In this document: piece by piece, positions 9,557-16,901 of the stretch
Layout: each line of letters starts with the position of its first letter
How positions within the stretch are numbered: the stretch's first letter is position 1
From: Bacteroidales bacterium UBA4417
GTDB lineage: Bacteria > Bacteroidota > Bacteroidia > Bacteroidales > UBA4417
DNA length: 20,528 nt
Assembly: GCA_002389705.1 (NCBI GenBank)
Contig: DGQJ01000067.1
Span: 1 to 20,528, forward strand
Reading direction: 5' to 3'
Made by a program: the position numbers and the translations under genes
Notes under the pieces: generated by a model
The model's input: only the letters and a program-made list of their open reading frames with translations
Database searches by the model: none
Told to the model about the DNA's origin: nothing

Positions 9557-12058
9557 ATGTACAAATATGTAATTACTCTATTTTTCTTTATAACCCTGAT
9601 TTTTTCAGGAGTTTCGGGGCAGGTCAACAATAAGCCGGGCCATTGTATTTCCTTCGAAACTAATGGAAACAAAGCCATATTCAACTGCGAAAATGGCATA
9701 AAAGTACAGGTGGAACAAATTAGCAGCGGCATTCTTAAAATCTGGTACGATTGCGATGGCTTTATACGAAATAATGCATCATTCGCTGTCATTAAATCAG
9801 GGAATGATCTGGAAAGACTTAATATTTCAGAACAACCTCAGAGTTTTGAAATTTATACCGGCGAACTGATTGTACGGATTAATAAATCACCGTTTCAGAT
9901 TCGCATTTTCGACAAATACCAGAAACTGCTGATGGAGGACTTTCAAAACCGTGGTTTTGAGAAAGACTCATCGAAAATTTCCTCCTATAAAACACTTCGC
10001 CCAGGAGAACGCATTTATGGACTTGGTGAAAAAAACGGATCAATCAACAGAGTTGGAAGCAAGTTCCGGATGTGGAACAGCGATAAGCCATGCTATGATG
10101 TAAATGAAGACCCGTTATATAAGAGCATCCCGTTTTTTATGAGTAGTGCTGGTTATGGCATTTATTTCGACAACACTTTTAAAACCGAATTTGATTTCGG
10201 TACTGTATCTGCAAATCAGTATTCGTTTTCAGCTCCTGATGGTGAAATGCTGTTCTATTTTATATATGGCCCTACCTACAAGCAAATTATCGGCCGGTAC
10301 ACCGAACTTACCGGGAAACCAATTATGCCTCCGGACTGGGCGCTTGGATTTTCACAATGCCGGGGTTTGCTTACCAACGAAAAACTCACGCGCGAGATTG
10401 CAAAAGGATATCGCGAACGCCGGATTCCTTGCGACATTATATACCAGGATATCGGCTGGACAGAATATTTGCAGGATTTCGAGTGGCGTAAAGACAGGTA
10501 TCAAAACCCGGCAAAAATGCTTTCCGATCTGCATGCAGATGGATTTAAAGTGATAGTTTCACAGGATCCTGTAATTTCTCAAAACAACATAAAGCAATGG
10601 AATGAGGCTGACTCGCTGGGCTATTTTGCTACCGATATGCGAACAGGCAAAACATACGACATGCCCTGGCCCTGGGGCGGAAATTGCGGTGTTGTCGACT
10701 TTACAAATCCAAAGGTTGCCGACTGGTGGGGAGCTTACCAGCAAAAAGCTATTAATGATGGCGTGAGTGGTTTTTGGACTGATATGGGTGAACCCGCCTG
10801 GAGCAATGAGGAAAGTACTGACCGGCTTTTTATGAAACACTTTTTGGGGATGCACAGTGAAATTCACAATGTTTATGGATTGGAATGGGATAAAGTTGTA
10901 ACCAGTCAATTCGAAAAACGCAATCCTAATAAACGGATTTTTCAAATGACCCGGGCTGCTTTTGCAGGGATGCAGCGTTACACCTTCGGCTGGTCGGGCG
11001 ATTCGGGCGATGGAAACAATGTATTGGATGGCTGGAGTAAACTCCGGGCACAAATTCCATTGGCATTATCTGCCGGAATGGGTGGAATTCCCTTCTGGAG
11101 TTGCGACATTTCAGGATATTGCGGCGATATAAAGGATTACCCGGCAATGAGCGAATTATTTGTGCGCTGGTTGCAGTTTGGTGCTTTTAATCCCCTCAGC
11201 CGCATACACCACGAAGGAAATAATGCGGTTGAGCCCTGGCTATTTGGTGCTGAAGCTGAGAGAATATGCAAAAACGCCATTGAACAGAAATATAGGTTGT
11301 TTCCCTACATCTATACTTATGCCCGCCAGGCTTTCGACACGGGTTTGCCATTAATGAGAGCGCTTATGCTCGAATACCAGGACGATCCTGAAGTATTCAA
11401 TCTTAATTCCGAATTTCTTTTTGGTAAAGAGCTATTGGTTGCTCCTGTAATGGAACCGGGCAGCACAACAAAAAAAATATATTTACCCGAAGGCGAATGG
11501 ATTGATTTTAACCATACTCAAACCAGGTGGCCAGGAAAACAATGGATTGATTTTCCCACCTCACTGGAAACAATTCCGGTTTTTGTTAAAAGCGGGTCAA
11601 TAATCCCCCAGATGCCTGTTATGCAATTTATAAAAGAAAAGAAGAATGCACCCATCTGGTTCGAAATTTTTCCAGCTTCGCAAGGCCGTTCAGCGTCCTT
11701 TGTCCTGTATGAAGATGATGGCGAAACCAATAATTATAAAAAAGATAGTTGCCGCAGAACAGAAATAACCTGCTTCTCCCAAAAAGAAGCCTGGGACCTT
11801 AGCATTATTCAGCACCAGGTGGGCATGAAAAGCACTGAACCAAACAGGAATTTGGGGATCAGGATACACCTCGACAAAGCACCCAGGGAGGTATTGGTTG
11901 ATACAGGCAAACTGAAATCCACAAGCCTGGATAAACTTGAAAAAAGCTGGTACGAAATCTCTGATAAGCCTTCCTGGAGCTGGGATAAAGCTTCCAATAC
12001 CTGCTGGGTTAAACTACCCGATAACGGAATTGCTACTCATATATTCATCAAAAAATAA
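9557..12058 (+). CDS. GH31 family alpha-glucosidase (predicted periplasmic)
   Basis: This is a retaining exo-acting enzyme expected to release glucose from isomalto-oligosaccharides. It has a signal peptidase I-type leader (FFFITLIFSGVSGQ) and no lipobox. An N-terminal GH31 beta-sandwich includes ERIYGLGEKNG and DPLYKSIPFF. The (beta/alpha)8 barrel starts near PPDWALGFSQCRG. Asp298 in IYQDIGW is the usual -1 subsite residue. The nucleophile is Asp409 in GFWTDMGEP and the predicted acid/base is Asp482 in FGWSGDSGDG. C-terminal beta domains complete the 833 residues, a normal length. It begins 18 nt after the GH66 gene and ends 5 nt before the next hydrolase, so all three enzymes are surely co-transcribed. 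Alpha-glucosidase rather than alpha-xylosidase or alpha-galactosidase is inferred from the sequence pattern and the GH66 neighbour. Confidence 0.92.
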   Translation: MYKYVITLFFFITLIFSGVSGQVNNKPGHCISFETNGNKAIFNCENGIKVQVEQISSGILKIWYDCDGFIRNNASFAVIKSGNDLERLNISEQPQSFEIYTGELIVRINKSPFQIRIFDKYQKLLMEDFQNRGFEKDSSKISSYKTLRPGERIYGLGEKNGSINRVGSKFRMWNSDKPCYDVNEDPLYKSIPFFMSSAGYGIYFDNTFKTEFDFGTVSANQYSFSAPDGEMLFYFIYGPTYKQIIGRYTELTGKPIMPPDWALGFSQCRGLLTNEKLTREIAKGYRERRIPCDIIYQDIGWTEYLQDFEWRKDRYQNPAKMLSDLHADGFKVIVSQDPVISQNNIKQWNEADSLGYFATDMRTGKTYDMPWPWGGNCGVVDFTNPKVADWWGAYQQKAINDGVSGFWTDMGEPAWSNEESTDRLFMKHFLGMHSEIHNVYGLEWDKVVTSQFEKRNPNKRIFQMTRAAFAGMQRYTFGWSGDSGDGNNVLDGWSKLRAQIPLALSAGMGGIPFWSCDISGYCGDIKDYPAMSELFVRWLQFGAFNPLSRIHHEGNNAVEPWLFGAEAERICKNAIEQKYRLFPYIYTYARQAFDTGLPLMRALMLEYQDDPEVFNLNSEFLFGKELLVAPVMEPGSTTKKIYLPEGEWIDFNHTQTRWPGKQWIDFPTSLETIPVFVKSGSIIPQMPVMQFIKEKKNAPIWFEIFPASQGRSASFVLYEDDGETNNYKKDSCRRTEITCFSQKEAWDLSIIQHQVGMKSTEPNRNLGIRIHLDKAPREVLVDTGKLKSTSLDKLEKSWYEISDKPSWSWDKASNTCWVKLPDNGIATHIFIKK

Positions 12059-12063
12059 TTCGA

Positions 12064-14757
12064 ATGCAGTCAAAATGCTTTTATATATCAATGATACTGT
12101 GCGGCTTACACACCCTTGTATTTTCGCAAACCAAAGATGATAAAGTAATTTATAAATCTGACCAGTACACTATATATAACAACAGGGTCGAACAAGCAGA
12201 TTTCACAGCAAGGGCCATTTCAGCAACTGAAATGACCTCTGACTATCGAAGTCCGGATGCTGACAAATATAGCCCAACAATCAGTTTCAAATTCAGCATA
12301 AATCTGCAGGATAACGAAATGATTTCAGGTAATGATCACCTGGCAACCCTTCAGCCTGCAAACGGAGCTTGCAGCACAACTGTCGTTTTTGGAAAACAAT
12401 ATGTACATGCTATACCGCAGGCAGAAGGAACCAACCTGCTGCCAAACACACGTTGGAATGTTCGTTTGGACATGCGTGAAGTTTTACAAGCCTTTAAAGA
12501 GAAGGGGTTCTATACACTGTATAATGGCGAAAAGTTATACCAGTCGGATTTTAAAGGGGTCTATATCGCCGGGGGCTCAGCACCATTGATCTGGGACTTT
12601 AATAACCTGAAAAACAATCCTGACCTGCAACTCCTAGACCCTGACGGCGATGGAATTTTTGAGACAACATTAATACTCAATAAGCAATCTGACGAAAAGC
12701 ATATAGATGCCAAATGGAAATTAACAAGTGATATTTCCGCTTTTCCTCAATACAAGTCGGATTTCCAGTTGTCTGATGCTGTTTATAACCTGTCACTCGA
12801 AGAAATGCTTAAGGCTAAAGAATCCGATAGTACATTTCGTACCGGTAAGGAATGGAGCGGTGTATGGACACGGGATGTGAGTTACAGCATTATCCTGTCC
12901 ATGGCTTACCTGCAGCCAAAAGTTGCCATCAAAAGCCTGTTGCGCAAAGTAAATAAAAACAAAAGAATTATCCAGGATACCGGCACGGGAGGAGCCTGGC
13001 CGGTGAGTACCGACAGAATGATATGGGCTGTTGCTGCATGGGAAATATATAATGCTACCGGAAATAAAGACTGGATGCAACAGGCATATGAAATTATAAA
13101 GAATTCAATAGATGATGACCTTGCAACTATTTATGACCCGGAAACCGGGTTGGTTAAAGGCGAATCATCTTTCCTCGACTGGCGCGAACAAACCTACCCC
13201 CGATGGATGCAGCCCGCTGATATTTTCGAAAGCGAATGCCTGGGCACGAATGCTGTACATTTTCAGGCAAATATGATTCTTTCAAAAATGGCAACATCTT
13301 TGAATCAGATTCAGGTCGCTGAAAAACACAAACTGATCGCGGAAAAGATTAAAGCTGGAATTAATCAATATTTGTGGTTGCCCGAGAAAGGATATTATGC
13401 GCAGTTTATCTACGGACGGAACTTCAAAATTGTATCACCCCGTTCCGAAGCCCTGGGAGAAGCCTTATGTATTCTGTTTGGGATTGCAGATGAACAGAAG
13501 GCTCAAAAAATCGTTTCCAGTACCCCGGTTACTTCATTTGGTATTCCATGTATCTATCCTGAAATTCCAAATATACCGCCCTATCATAACAATGCGGTAT
13601 GGCCTTTTGTGCAAACCTACTGGATGTGGGCTGCTGCAAGCACAAGAAATGAAAAATCAGTTTTGGAAAGCATCAGCGCCATTTATCGTCCTGCTGCCAT
13701 GTTTCTAACCAACAAAGAAAACTTTGTTGCCGAAACCGGTGATTTTAGTGGCACACAAATTAACTCAAGCATCATGTTGTGGAGCTTATCAGGCAATATT
13801 AGCTTGGTTCATAAGGTTTTATTTGGCATCAAGTTCGAAGAAAGCAAGCTTACCTTTAATCCCTTTGTTCCAAAATCAATGCAAGGCAAGCGAATGTTGA
13901 CAAATTTCAGATACCAGAATGCTGTGTTGGATATTGAACTAAATGGATACGGAAGCAAAATTGCTTCATTTGAAATGGATGGAAAGAAAATTCCGGTCTT
14001 CGAAATTCCGGCAACAATTTCCGGTAGACATAGCATCCGAATAGAACTGGACAATCAGCAGCCAGTCGGCTCCACTACCAACCACCAACCAGTATATTTC
14101 ACTTTGCCGGCCCCGGTTACAAAACTCGAAAACCGTACAATTACGTGGCAACCTATTGCACAGGCTGCCGGATATACAATTTTAGCTAATGGGAAATTCG
14201 TTGCAACTACTACATTGACCTCCTTTGAAGCAAAGCCGGATGTTTACACTGAATACCAGGTTGTTGCCTATGATAAAGATAATCACCAGTCATTTGCATC
14301 AGAACCAGTACCGGTTGTTGATGAGAAATTTGTTCAAATTCTTCAGGCTGAAAATTTTGCAGAAAAATCGACTCACGCATGTAAAGGATTCACAGGTGAT
14401 GGTTTTATCGAAATAAGCAAAACGGCAAACAGGGTTGTTCATTTCAAAGTGAAGACAAAGAAAGATGGTTTGTATTCCATTGATTTTCGTTATTCCAATG
14501 GAAATGGCCCAGTCAATACCGAGAATAAATGCGCCATACGCACTTTACGGGTAGATGATAAGGCAATTAATGCGGTTGTATTCCCACAACGAGGAAAAGA
14601 AGAGTGGTCGAACTGGGGTTACAGCAATGCATTAAGGGTGGGCTTAAAAAAGGGAAACCACAATATTGCAATTACATTGGAAAGCAATAATGAAAATATG
14701 AACGGCGATATAAACCAGGCAATGATTGATTTTATAAGGATACAATTTATAGAATAA
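12064..14757 (+). CDS. Secreted (alpha/alpha)6-barrel glycoside hydrolase, MGH1/GH63-like, with C-terminal CBM-like domain
   Basis: The 897-residue protein has a signal peptide (CGLHTLVFSQ, cleavage near residue 21). Residues about 25-240 are beta-rich, with GVYIAGGSAPLIWDFNNL and DPDGDGIFETTL, like the N-terminal sandwich of related Bacteroidota proteins. The catalytic region (about 245-660) has the helical-barrel hallmarks WSGVWTRDVSYS, GTGGAWPVSTDR, FLDWREQTYPRW, FESECLGTNAVH and PPYHNNAVWPFVQ. Candidate catalytic acids are Asp271 (WTRD), Asp372 or Glu375 (LDWRE) and Glu557 or Asp560 (ETGDFSG); I cannot assign them. An FnIII-like domain (about 675-755) precedes a CBM6/CBM35-like sandwich (about 760-897) with ILQAENFAE, FRYSNGNG and an Asn-rich end. 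These proteins are often named glycogen debranching or GH63-like. Placement 5 nt after GH31 implies work on alpha-glucan fragments, perhaps at branches. The actual specificity is unknown. Confidence 0.72.
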   Translation: MQSKCFYISMILCGLHTLVFSQTKDDKVIYKSDQYTIYNNRVEQADFTARAISATEMTSDYRSPDADKYSPTISFKFSINLQDNEMISGNDHLATLQPANGACSTTVVFGKQYVHAIPQAEGTNLLPNTRWNVRLDMREVLQAFKEKGFYTLYNGEKLYQSDFKGVYIAGGSAPLIWDFNNLKNNPDLQLLDPDGDGIFETTLILNKQSDEKHIDAKWKLTSDISAFPQYKSDFQLSDAVYNLSLEEMLKAKESDSTFRTGKEWSGVWTRDVSYSIILSMAYLQPKVAIKSLLRKVNKNKRIIQDTGTGGAWPVSTDRMIWAVAAWEIYNATGNKDWMQQAYEIIKNSIDDDLATIYDPETGLVKGESSFLDWREQTYPRWMQPADIFESECLGTNAVHFQANMILSKMATSLNQIQVAEKHKLIAEKIKAGINQYLWLPEKGYYAQFIYGRNFKIVSPRSEALGEALCILFGIADEQKAQKIVSSTPVTSFGIPCIYPEIPNIPPYHNNAVWPFVQTYWMWAAASTRNEKSVLESISAIYRPAAMFLTNKENFVAETGDFSGTQINSSIMLWSLSGNISLVHKVLFGIKFEESKLTFNPFVPKSMQGKRMLTNFRYQNAVLDIELNGYGSKIASFEMDGKKIPVFEIPATISGRHSIRIELDNQQPVGSTTNHQPVYFTLPAPVTKLENRTITWQPIAQAAGYTILANGKFVATTTLTSFEAKPDVYTEYQVVAYDKDNHQSFASEPVPVVDEKFVQILQAENFAEKSTHACKGFTGDGFIEISKTANRVVHFKVKTKKDGLYSIDFRYSNGNGPVNTENKCAIRTLRVDDKAINAVVFPQRGKEEWSNWGYSNALRVGLKKGNHNIAITLESNNENMNGDINQAMIDFIRIQFIE

Positions 14758-15096
14758 AAAAAATTGATGATAATATTAGCTCTCAAGGGGCTTTAGGATC
14801 AATGTGTTGTCAAACCCAGCTCTAAGTCCAGTCATTGCATCCGCCTGATTTTCATTAAAGGGCATGTGCAACAGAAGTAAAAAAAATAAGGATAAAACGC
14901 TGTGTCATAAATATTTTTTGGCAGGGGGGCAGCGGCATTTCACATTACTTTACCACAGCTCGACATACTACATCTGACAGGCAGCAGGTAAAAATAAAAA
15001 CCACCGGCATAAATGACGTTGCCAGTGGTTTTGTGCTCATATAGAATCAGGTAATCAGTCGATTCTTCTAAGGAAATACCTTAAAAGGGTAAAGTT
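14758..15096. other. Gene-free region after the PUL
   Basis: This 339-bp stretch between the last PUL gene and the convergent minus-strand GIN-domain gene contains no convincing ORF. No strong terminator follows the last PUL gene: the only nearby candidate is a 5-bp stem with a G-U pair around 14780-14795. The right part holds the terminator of the minus-strand gene. A G-rich run lies near 14932-14937. No tRNA or known RNA was recognised. Confidence 0.5.
14989..15032 (-). terminator. Terminator of the GIN-domain gene
   Basis: Stem arms are AAAACCAC (14997-15004) with GTGGTTTT (15025-15032) and GGCA (15006-15009) with TGCC (15020-15023), with one C/A mismatch between them. Read on the minus strand it ends in a T-rich run. 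It lies about 65 nt past the stop of the minus-strand gene. Confidence 0.7.
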
Positions 15097-15828
15097 TTAC
15101 CTGCCATGAATTTCGGAAGCCCCGTGCGAACTTTGCATAACCTTGGCAGGTTTGCCTGTATAGGTTATATCGCTTGCGCCGGAGGCTTTCATATTCAGTT
15201 CACCTTTTACATTGATTTCAACATCCGATCCTCCGCTGGCATCAACGGTACAATTATTCAGGTATAATTGTGATGCTTTCACATCGCAGCCCCCCGAGGC
15301 ATTTATTGTGCAGTTTTCGGCTTCACCCGTAAACACGGCGTCGCATCCACCACTGATCACACAATCGAGCTTACCAGCTTTACAATCGAGTTTTATATCA
15401 CAGCCTCCGCTGAGATCCAGCCTGAGTTTTGAAAAGCCAAGTTTTTGTTTGGAAACAATATCGCAGCCACCGCTGGCTGTAATCGCATCAATATCCTTAA
15501 ATGTAAGGTGAACTTTCAGGGTTTTTGCATTCCGGATGTTTTCGTCATGATAGATGTTCAGAACCCCGTCCTTAACTTCGGTACGTATCAATGGTACCAG
15601 GTTTTCATCGGCTTCTACCTGCAATTTCAGCTCCTTGCCCTGCATGAGTTCCACATCAATTCCGCCACTCACTTTTATAGCGTGATAGGGTGTAACCGTC
15701 CGGTTCTGTGTAATAACATGGTTGTTACCCGTAATATCATTGATGCGAACTGCCGGATGTGCAACTGATACAAAAGGTAAAGCCAGCGCAAGCATGATCA
15801 GCGCAATACTTTGTTTGATCTCTTTCAT
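15097..15828 (-). CDS. Secreted GIN-domain (DUF2807) protein with SGGCD repeat ladder
   Basis: The Met at 15828 is chosen because it starts a signal peptide (IALIMLALALPFVSVAHP). An upstream in-frame Met at 15915 would put 29 non-signal residues before it. The 243-residue product fits the GIN domain (DUF2807, putative auto-transporter adhesin head), a right-handed beta-helix found widely in Bacteroidota and of unknown function. It opens with the family motif VSGGIDVEL and VEADENLVPLI. Turns then recur about every 19-21 residues: SGGCD at 119, 140, 159 and 178, SGGSD at 198 and SGASD at 217. Eight Cys fall between residues 122 and 193, four at the same place in successive turns. It ends with HGASEIHGR. 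It is probably periplasmic or surface-exposed. No PUL role is implied: it is convergent with the PUL and has its own terminator. Confidence 0.85.
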   Translation of the reverse strand: MKEIKQSIALIMLALALPFVSVAHPAVRINDITGNNHVITQNRTVTPYHAIKVSGGIDVELMQGKELKLQVEADENLVPLIRTEVKDGVLNIYHDENIRNAKTLKVHLTFKDIDAITASGGCDIVSKQKLGFSKLRLDLSGGCDIKLDCKAGKLDCVISGGCDAVFTGEAENCTINASGGCDVKASQLYLNNCTVDASGGSDVEINVKGELNMKASGASDITYTGKPAKVMQSSHGASEIHGR

Positions 15829-16113
15829 AGTTTTTGATTGTTTAGCAACTATGACGATTGACATCCTCAAATTGTTACAGCTTACCGGACGGAATCTGAG
15901 CATAATTTTAAACAATTTAAATTTTTTCGTGGTTAGTTACCGAATTACCTGTAAAACATATCACGACAAACTAATCAAAAACAACTGACTGATGTAACAA
16001 TACGAATATTTTGTGTCTGTATTTCAGGCCTGAAAAATAGCATGCCACTGATTTACAATATCTTGAATATTTTGAGAGATTTGGTAGACTATTTCACACC
16101 CAGCCTAACGGGT
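15829..16113. other. Upstream region of the GIN-domain gene with a perfect palindrome
   Basis: This gene-free stretch lies between the minus-strand GIN-domain gene and the Hsp20 terminator. It should hold the GIN-gene promoter, but no exact TAnnTTTG was found on the minus strand; TTAGTTTG near 15967-15974 is one base off. TTTCAGGCCTGAAA (16022-16035) is a perfect 14-bp palindrome with no spacer, so it would act as DNA (an operator) rather than as an RNA hairpin. Its distance of about 195 bp from the start codon makes a role uncertain. Confidence 0.4.
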
Positions 16114-16147
16114 AAAAAAACAGCCGGAGTGTTTCCGGCTGTTTTTT
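16114..16147 (-). terminator. Terminator of the Hsp20 gene
   Basis: CAGCCGGA (16121-16128) pairs with TCCGGCTG (16134-16141), extended by six A-T pairs, with a 5-nt loop. On the minus strand it starts two bases after the stop codon and ends in seven T. The A and T flanks make it symmetrical, so it could act in both directions. Confidence 0.92.
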
Positions 16148-16149
16148 GT

Positions 16150-16596
16150 TTACGAAACCTTAATTTGCTTCATAGGTTTTGGCTTTGCTTCCTCCTTCTT
16201 TGGGATGTTAACCCGAAGAATTCCATTTTCATAAGCAGCCGAGATTTTATCCGTATCAACTATCACAGGCATGGTAAAGGACCTGCTGAAGGACTGGTAA
16301 CTGAATTCGCGGCGGGTAACATTTTTGGCGTCTTCCGTTTTATTTTCGGTTTGTTTTTCGGATGAGATGGTCAGCACATTGTTGTGGATTTCGAGATTGA
16401 AATCTTCCTTATTCATGCCCGGTGCTGCCATTTCGACTTTGAACTCGTTCTCTGTTTCCTTAATGTTTACTGACGGTATAGTGGTGTTGGTGAGCGAAAA
16501 ATTTTGATTTGACCAATCATACCAGTCACGGTTAAGGAAATCATTAAAGAGATTTGACCAGGTGGGCAAATAACTGTCTCTTTTGATGAGTGACAT
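16150..16596 (-). CDS. Hsp20/alpha-crystallin small heat-shock protein
   Basis: This is an ATP-independent holdase that binds unfolding cytosolic proteins. The 148-residue protein has a short N-terminal arm rich in Trp and Phe (TWSNLFNDF). An alpha-crystallin domain follows at about residues 40-135: PSVNIKETENEFKVEMAAPG, FNLEIHNNVLTISSE, and the family motif YENGILRVNIPKKE. The C-terminal tail is short and Lys-rich (EEAKPKPMKQIKVS) and lacks a clear IXI/V anchor, though QIKV could serve. Length is normal. No signal peptide is present. It is divergent from the aldolase gene and has its own terminator. Confidence 0.95.
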   Translation of the reverse strand: MSLIKRDSYLPTWSNLFNDFLNRDWYDWSNQNFSLTNTTIPSVNIKETENEFKVEMAAPGMNKEDFNLEIHNNVLTISSEKQTENKTEDAKNVTRREFSYQSFSRSFTMPVIVDTDKISAAYENGILRVNIPKKEEAKPKPMKQIKVS

Positions 16597-16609
16597 AATA
16601 ACCTCCTTT
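16597..16609 (-). promoter_or_regulatory. Canonical Shine-Dalgarno of the Hsp20 gene
   Basis: On the minus strand AAAGGAGGT lies just upstream of the ATG, with 5 nt between GGAGG (16602-16606) and the start. None of the other starts in this window that I checked closely has a comparable site. That fits the usual weak use of this signal in Bacteroidota and supports the start at 16596. Confidence 0.85.
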
Positions 16610-16850
16610 TTTTATTTGTTAAACGTGAGTGAACTTTTCGAATCACAGCTTTTCAAAAAAAATACCAACTTGCAAAAAATGAATTTAAAATTCTTATCTT
16701 ATTGATTTACTGCCATTTTATCTGCAATTTAAATCACTCAACCGGTGACATCCTGACGCTGGATTCTTACATTTTGACAGTGAAAAATGACAAATTTTCC
16801 TATCAGCGGAACGCTTAATTTTAAGTTTTTGTAAAACAGCTAAGTATAAA
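16610..16850. other. Divergent intergenic region between Hsp20 and aldolase genes
   Basis: This A/T-rich gene-free region carries the promoters of two divergent genes. No exact minus-strand TAnnTTTG was found for Hsp20; TATTTTTT near 16664-16671 on the minus strand is a weak candidate. CATTTT and AAAATG near 16770-16790 form a 6-bp inverted repeat with an 8-nt spacer. I see no CIRCE-like element. Confidence 0.4.
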
Positions 16851-16856
16851 ATGATG

Positions 16857-16864
16857 TATCTTTG
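16857..16864 (+). promoter_or_regulatory. -7 element of the fbaA promoter
   Basis: TATCTTTG matches TAnnTTTG exactly. A TTTG at 16828-16831 could be the -33 element, though its spacing of 25 bp is longer than usual. Transcription would begin near 16871, leaving a leader of about 30 nt to the ATG at 16902. It would also exclude the upstream in-frame ATG at 16851 as a start. Confidence 0.6.
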
Positions 16865-16901
16865 TAAATCAATAAAATATCACACAATAATTCATAATAA
16901 T

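Noticed and set aside
10559..11053. Open frame of 164 codons on the minus strand inside the GH31 gene
   Set aside because: It overlaps the conserved GH31 catalytic region and its product looks like a random shadow translation.
15200..15475. Regularly spaced similar DNA words that could suggest a repeat array or CRISPR
   Set aside because: The period of about 57-63 bp is a multiple of three and encodes the SGGCD turns of the beta-helix. The intervening sequence is coding, not spacer.
15829..15915. In-frame N-terminal extension of the GIN-domain protein
   Set aside because: It would bury the signal peptide 29 residues inside the protein. The Met at 15828 starts a normal leader.
16851..16901. 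In-frame upstream ATG extending the aldolase by 17 residues
   Set aside because: It lies before the predicted transcription start (TATCTTTG at 16857-16864), and the start at 16902 gives the family length of 359 residues.
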